Below are positions 38,905 through 40,569 of a stretch of 40,569 bases of DNA, piece by piece. A model generated the notes under the pieces. That model had not been told where the DNA came from. It ran no database searches and was given only the letters and a program-made list of their open reading frames with translations. Numbering within the stretch: position 1 is the first letter of the stretch; every line of letters starts with the position of its first letter. The position numbers and the translations under genes were made by a program. The DNA is from Candidatus Komeilibacteria bacterium RIFCSPHIGHO2_01_FULL_52_14 (GTDB lineage Bacteria > Patescibacteriota > Patescibacteriia > UBA1558 > 2-01-FULL-52-15), in the NCBI GenBank assembly GCA_001818365.1, contig MHKK01000022.1:5636-46204 (forward strand). Direction: 5' to 3'.

Positions 38905-39117
38905 TTAACGGACGTTGGGTCGAGCCGGGACGGTCCGCAAGCGGTGGTCGCCCCAGAGCAGGATGTTTGCCGCGATGAGAAACGCGAGGCTGATGCTGCT
39001 CACGGAGTACACCTCGACGGTTGACGTCGCGGAGAATAGGAACAGCAGACTTGCCGAGCCGCACGCTGACATGAGGAACTGCAGAGCGGTCAGATGGCGA
39101 GCGACGAAGCGTCTCAT
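38905..39117 (-). CDS. Small two-helix membrane protein, unknown
   Basis: A protein of 70 residues with a basic N-terminus and two hydrophobic stretches (about 12-29 and 37-55, the latter VYSVSSISLAFLIAANILLW). No family recognised. AAAGGAG lies about 4 nt before the ATG, a clear ribosome site. It is the last gene of the minus-strand operon, 48 bp after the exported protein and directly before the terminator. Confidence 0.65.
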   Translation of the reverse strand: MRRFVARHLTALQFLMSACGSASLLFLFSATSTVEVYSVSSISLAFLIAANILLWGDHRLRTVPARPNVR

Positions 39118-39165
39118 GGTCTCCTTTCTATTGATTGAGCCGGGGTACAGGAGCCCTTGCGAGCG

Positions 39166-39603
39166 TTAATGAACGGTGAGCTTGCCTCTGCCGCCGGCCT
39201 TGCCATCATCTGTGATCGTGACCCAGTAAGGGTCGCGAGCATAGAGTTCATATTCGAGGCGCTTGAAAGGAAGCATCTTGTCGGCTTCGAGATACAATAC
39301 AACTCGAAGCCCTCCTCCTTCCAGCTTGAGGTCCTCGTATACTGCAACCTTGATGGCCGCGCAGGAGAGCACAGATCCGTGCAAGCCCTGGTCCGTGGGC
39401 GGGGTCAGCTGTTCTTTGAAGCAGGCGGTCTTGCCGACGATCTCGCCGAGGTTTTTTGGCAGGCCTGCCTTCCCCAGAATGCGGGCCTGTAGAGCGTCCT
39501 CGAACTCGGTGCCGGTGGGTGGTGGTGCGGGATTGTCCGCCCAGACGATCGCGAATATCGCGGGAACGAGCAGAATGACGGAAAACGTTGCTAACCTCTT
39601 CAT
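39166..39603 (-). CDS. Exported protein, unknown
   Basis: A protein of 145 residues from the ATG at 39603, chosen because AGGAG lies 7 nt before it and a signal peptide begins there (KRLATFSVILLVPAIFAIVWA, cleavage after WA). The same frame stays open for another 305 codons upstream but only as a shadow of two other genes. The mature part starts DNPAPPPTGTEFEDAL and contains two Cys (KTACFKEQ, LSCAAIKV), a Gly-rich GGGLRVVLYLEA strand and a YWVTITDDGKAGGRGKLTVH end. No family recognised. Confidence 0.7.
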   Translation of the reverse strand: MKRLATFSVILLVPAIFAIVWADNPAPPPTGTEFEDALQARILGKAGLPKNLGEIVGKTACFKEQLTPPTDQGLHGSVLSCAAIKVAVYEDLKLEGGGLRVVLYLEADKMLPFKRLEYELYARDPYWVTITDDGKAGGRGKLTVH

Positions 39604-39650
39604 CGGTTTCTCCTCTGTTGAGGGTTGAGTGCGAGTTGGAGTTGATGGCG

Positions 39651-40124
39651 TCAGCTTGTCGCTTGCGCTGACCATTCCTCGGTCACGTCCTTGATGGCCG
39701 ACCAGCGTCGGTGTCCGATCGGCTGGTCGATCGGCATGAAGACCAGGTAGAACTTGTTGTCCCATGTCTTCACGACGCGCCAGTCGAGCGCCAAACTGCA
39801 CCGTACGATCTTCCCTTTGGCCTTGGCGCCGCCGGGGAGTTCGAAATCCATCGTGCAGCCGATCATGCTCTGGCCCATGTAGGTGCCGCTCGCCGCTATC
39901 CCGCAGAACAACTGGTGGAGCGCCCAGCGGTAGCTGGGCAGCTGGCGGTACAGGATGATCAGCAGACCGATGGCCGCAATGAACAGGACGGGATTGTCGT
40001 GCTTGATGCTCAGGCCTGATCCTGCGGCGAAGGTCATGATGGTCACGATGCTCCACCACAGGAACAGCAGGAGTTCCTTGCCGGTCGCGGTGATGGTCTG
40101 CTTCTCGGTGTCGAGTTTTGGCAT
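39651..40124 (-). CDS. Membrane protein with soluble C-terminal domain, unknown
   Basis: A protein of 157 residues. Two transmembrane helices (about 17-35, ELLLFLWWSIVTIMTFAAGSG, and 44-58, VLFIAAIGLLIILYR) precede a domain of about 95 residues with two Cys (QLFCGIAASG, MIGCTMDF) and a third further on (VRCSLALDWR). The C-terminal part (WRVVKTWDNKFYLVFMPIDQP) suggests a beta-rich fold. AAGGAGG lies 5 nt before the ATG. It follows the phosphatidyltransferase gene by 12 bp, so it may act in the same membrane process; this is inferred from position. Confidence 0.7.
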   Translation of the reverse strand: MPKLDTEKQTITATGKELLLFLWWSIVTIMTFAAGSGLSIKHDNPVLFIAAIGLLIILYRQLPSYRWALHQLFCGIAASGTYMGQSMIGCTMDFELPGGAKAKGKIVRCSLALDWRVVKTWDNKFYLVFMPIDQPIGHRRWSAIKDVTEEWSAQATS

Positions 40125-40136
40125 GGTGCCCTCCTT

Positions 40137-40569
40137 TCAGAGTTTCGTTGCGATCTTGTCGCGGTTGATCCACAGCGCCGAAATGCCGTAGAAAATGGTG
40201 AGTGCGACTGCGGCCGGATGCGTGTGCCAGGCCATCCAGAGGCCGACTGCTGCGACCGGTATGACGCCGAACCAAAAGTTGCCTTTGGCGATGTACCAGG
40301 CGACGAAGTGTTTTCCGGTCTGCGTACATACCCACCAGAAGATGAACAGCGTTGCGGCGAGCATAAGGATCCACACAAGGTCCCCGGGCGGCAGATGTGC
40401 CTGCCACCAGAGGTTGTACTTCTGGGAGTACCAGTACGCCGACGGGACAAAGACCCAGTAGATGGCAATGTCCGAGTACAGATCGGCTGCAACGCCGAAC
40501 TGAGTCACGACATTCCATCTGCGTGCGAGCTGTCCGTCAACAACGTCGGTTGCAACGCTCACCATGAAC
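40137..40569 (-). CDS. CDP-alcohol phosphatidyltransferase, 5' end outside the window
   Basis: The catalytic motif D-x2-D-G-x2-A-R-x8-G-x3-D-x3-D is complete in the visible N-terminal part (DVVDGQLARR, then GVAADLYSD), and about four hydrophobic helices follow. These integral enzymes exchange CMP of a CDP-alcohol for a second alcohol, as in phosphatidylglycerophosphate or phosphatidylinositol-phosphate synthesis. The motif normally lies 50-60 residues from the N-terminus; here it begins at residue 7 of the apparent ATG, and the frame is open to the window edge, so the true start lies beyond 40569. It is the first visible gene of a four-gene operon. The alcohol acceptor cannot be told. Confidence 0.85.
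   Translation of the reverse strand, partial: FMVSVATDVVDGQLARRWNVVTQFGVAADLYSDIAIYWVFVPSAYWYSQKYNLWWQAHLPPGDLVWILMLAATLFIFWWVCTQTGKHFVAWYIAKGNFWFGVIPVAAVGLWMAWHTHPAAVALTIFYGISALWINRDKIATKL

Noticed and set aside
39166..40518. A 450-codon open frame on the minus strand
   Set aside because: Only the last 145 codons have a ribosome site and signal peptide. The upstream part is Arg/His-rich, has low complexity typical of a shadow frame, and overlaps two better-supported genes in another frame.

Overview
The window looks like chromosomal DNA of a Candidate Phyla Radiation bacterium (Candidatus Patescibacteria, probably a Parcubacteria-type lineage with moderate G+C). The evidence is the gene content: an archaeal-type AMP phosphorylase, a class I lysyl-tRNA synthetase, an alanyl-tRNA synthetase without its C-terminal domain, a clipped L13, an RNA polymerase alpha subunit without its C-terminal domain, and many small secreted or membrane proteins of unknown function. 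The lineage is inferred from this content; there is no 16S rRNA here to prove it.

Layout. 1-2655: end of a type IV pilus cluster (partial unknown, PilX-like protein, PilM-like ATPase fused to a membrane anchor and an external domain). 2660-4153: AMP phosphorylase. 4274-5998: two exported proteins, one with a peptidoglycan-binding domain. 6154-9155: mnmA and alaS. 9165-9404 (minus): a probable small RNA with its own promoter and terminator. 9624-13507: infA-rpmJ-rpsM-rpsK-rpsD-rpoA-rplQ-rplM-rpsI in the canonical order. 13665-13952: small membrane protein. 14121-22015: surface polysaccharide cluster (flippase, five glycosyltransferases, an O-antigen polymerase/ligase-like protein); ugd at 28628 could supply UDP-glucuronate. 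22034-23118: VIT/CCC1-type metal transporter and a Cys-rich membrane protein. 23167-26031: lysS and serS. 26105-28625: ftsQ and an S41 protease. 30015-32909: a large anchored protein with two pilin-like modules, a calcium-binding-type segment and a DsbA-like end. 33026-34000: Xer recombinase. 34042-34590 (minus): lone prepilin. 34675-35960 (minus): three separate units, one of which is a probable structured RNA of about 300 nt. 36190-37668: LexA-controlled lexA-NUDIX-phosphatase operon. 37767-38668 (minus): coiled-coil protein and a second NUDIX protein. 38832-40569 (minus): four-gene operon from a partial CDP-alcohol phosphatidyltransferase to small exported and membrane proteins, closed by a terminator.

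Expression signals are the most striking feature. Several genes have a TATACT-type -10 box that ends exactly 6-7 nt before the ATG, so their mRNAs should be leaderless; housekeeping genes generally lack a Shine-Dalgarno sequence. Six small accessory genes instead carry clear AGGAG-type sites, and several of these also end in intrinsic terminators. The two RNA candidates each have a perfect TTGACA box, a predicted 5' end that coincides with the start of a stem, and a terminator.

Palindromic repeats are scattered between genes, and one appears to have inserted in frame into alaS. No tRNA, rRNA, CRISPR array, transposase or prophage was recognised.
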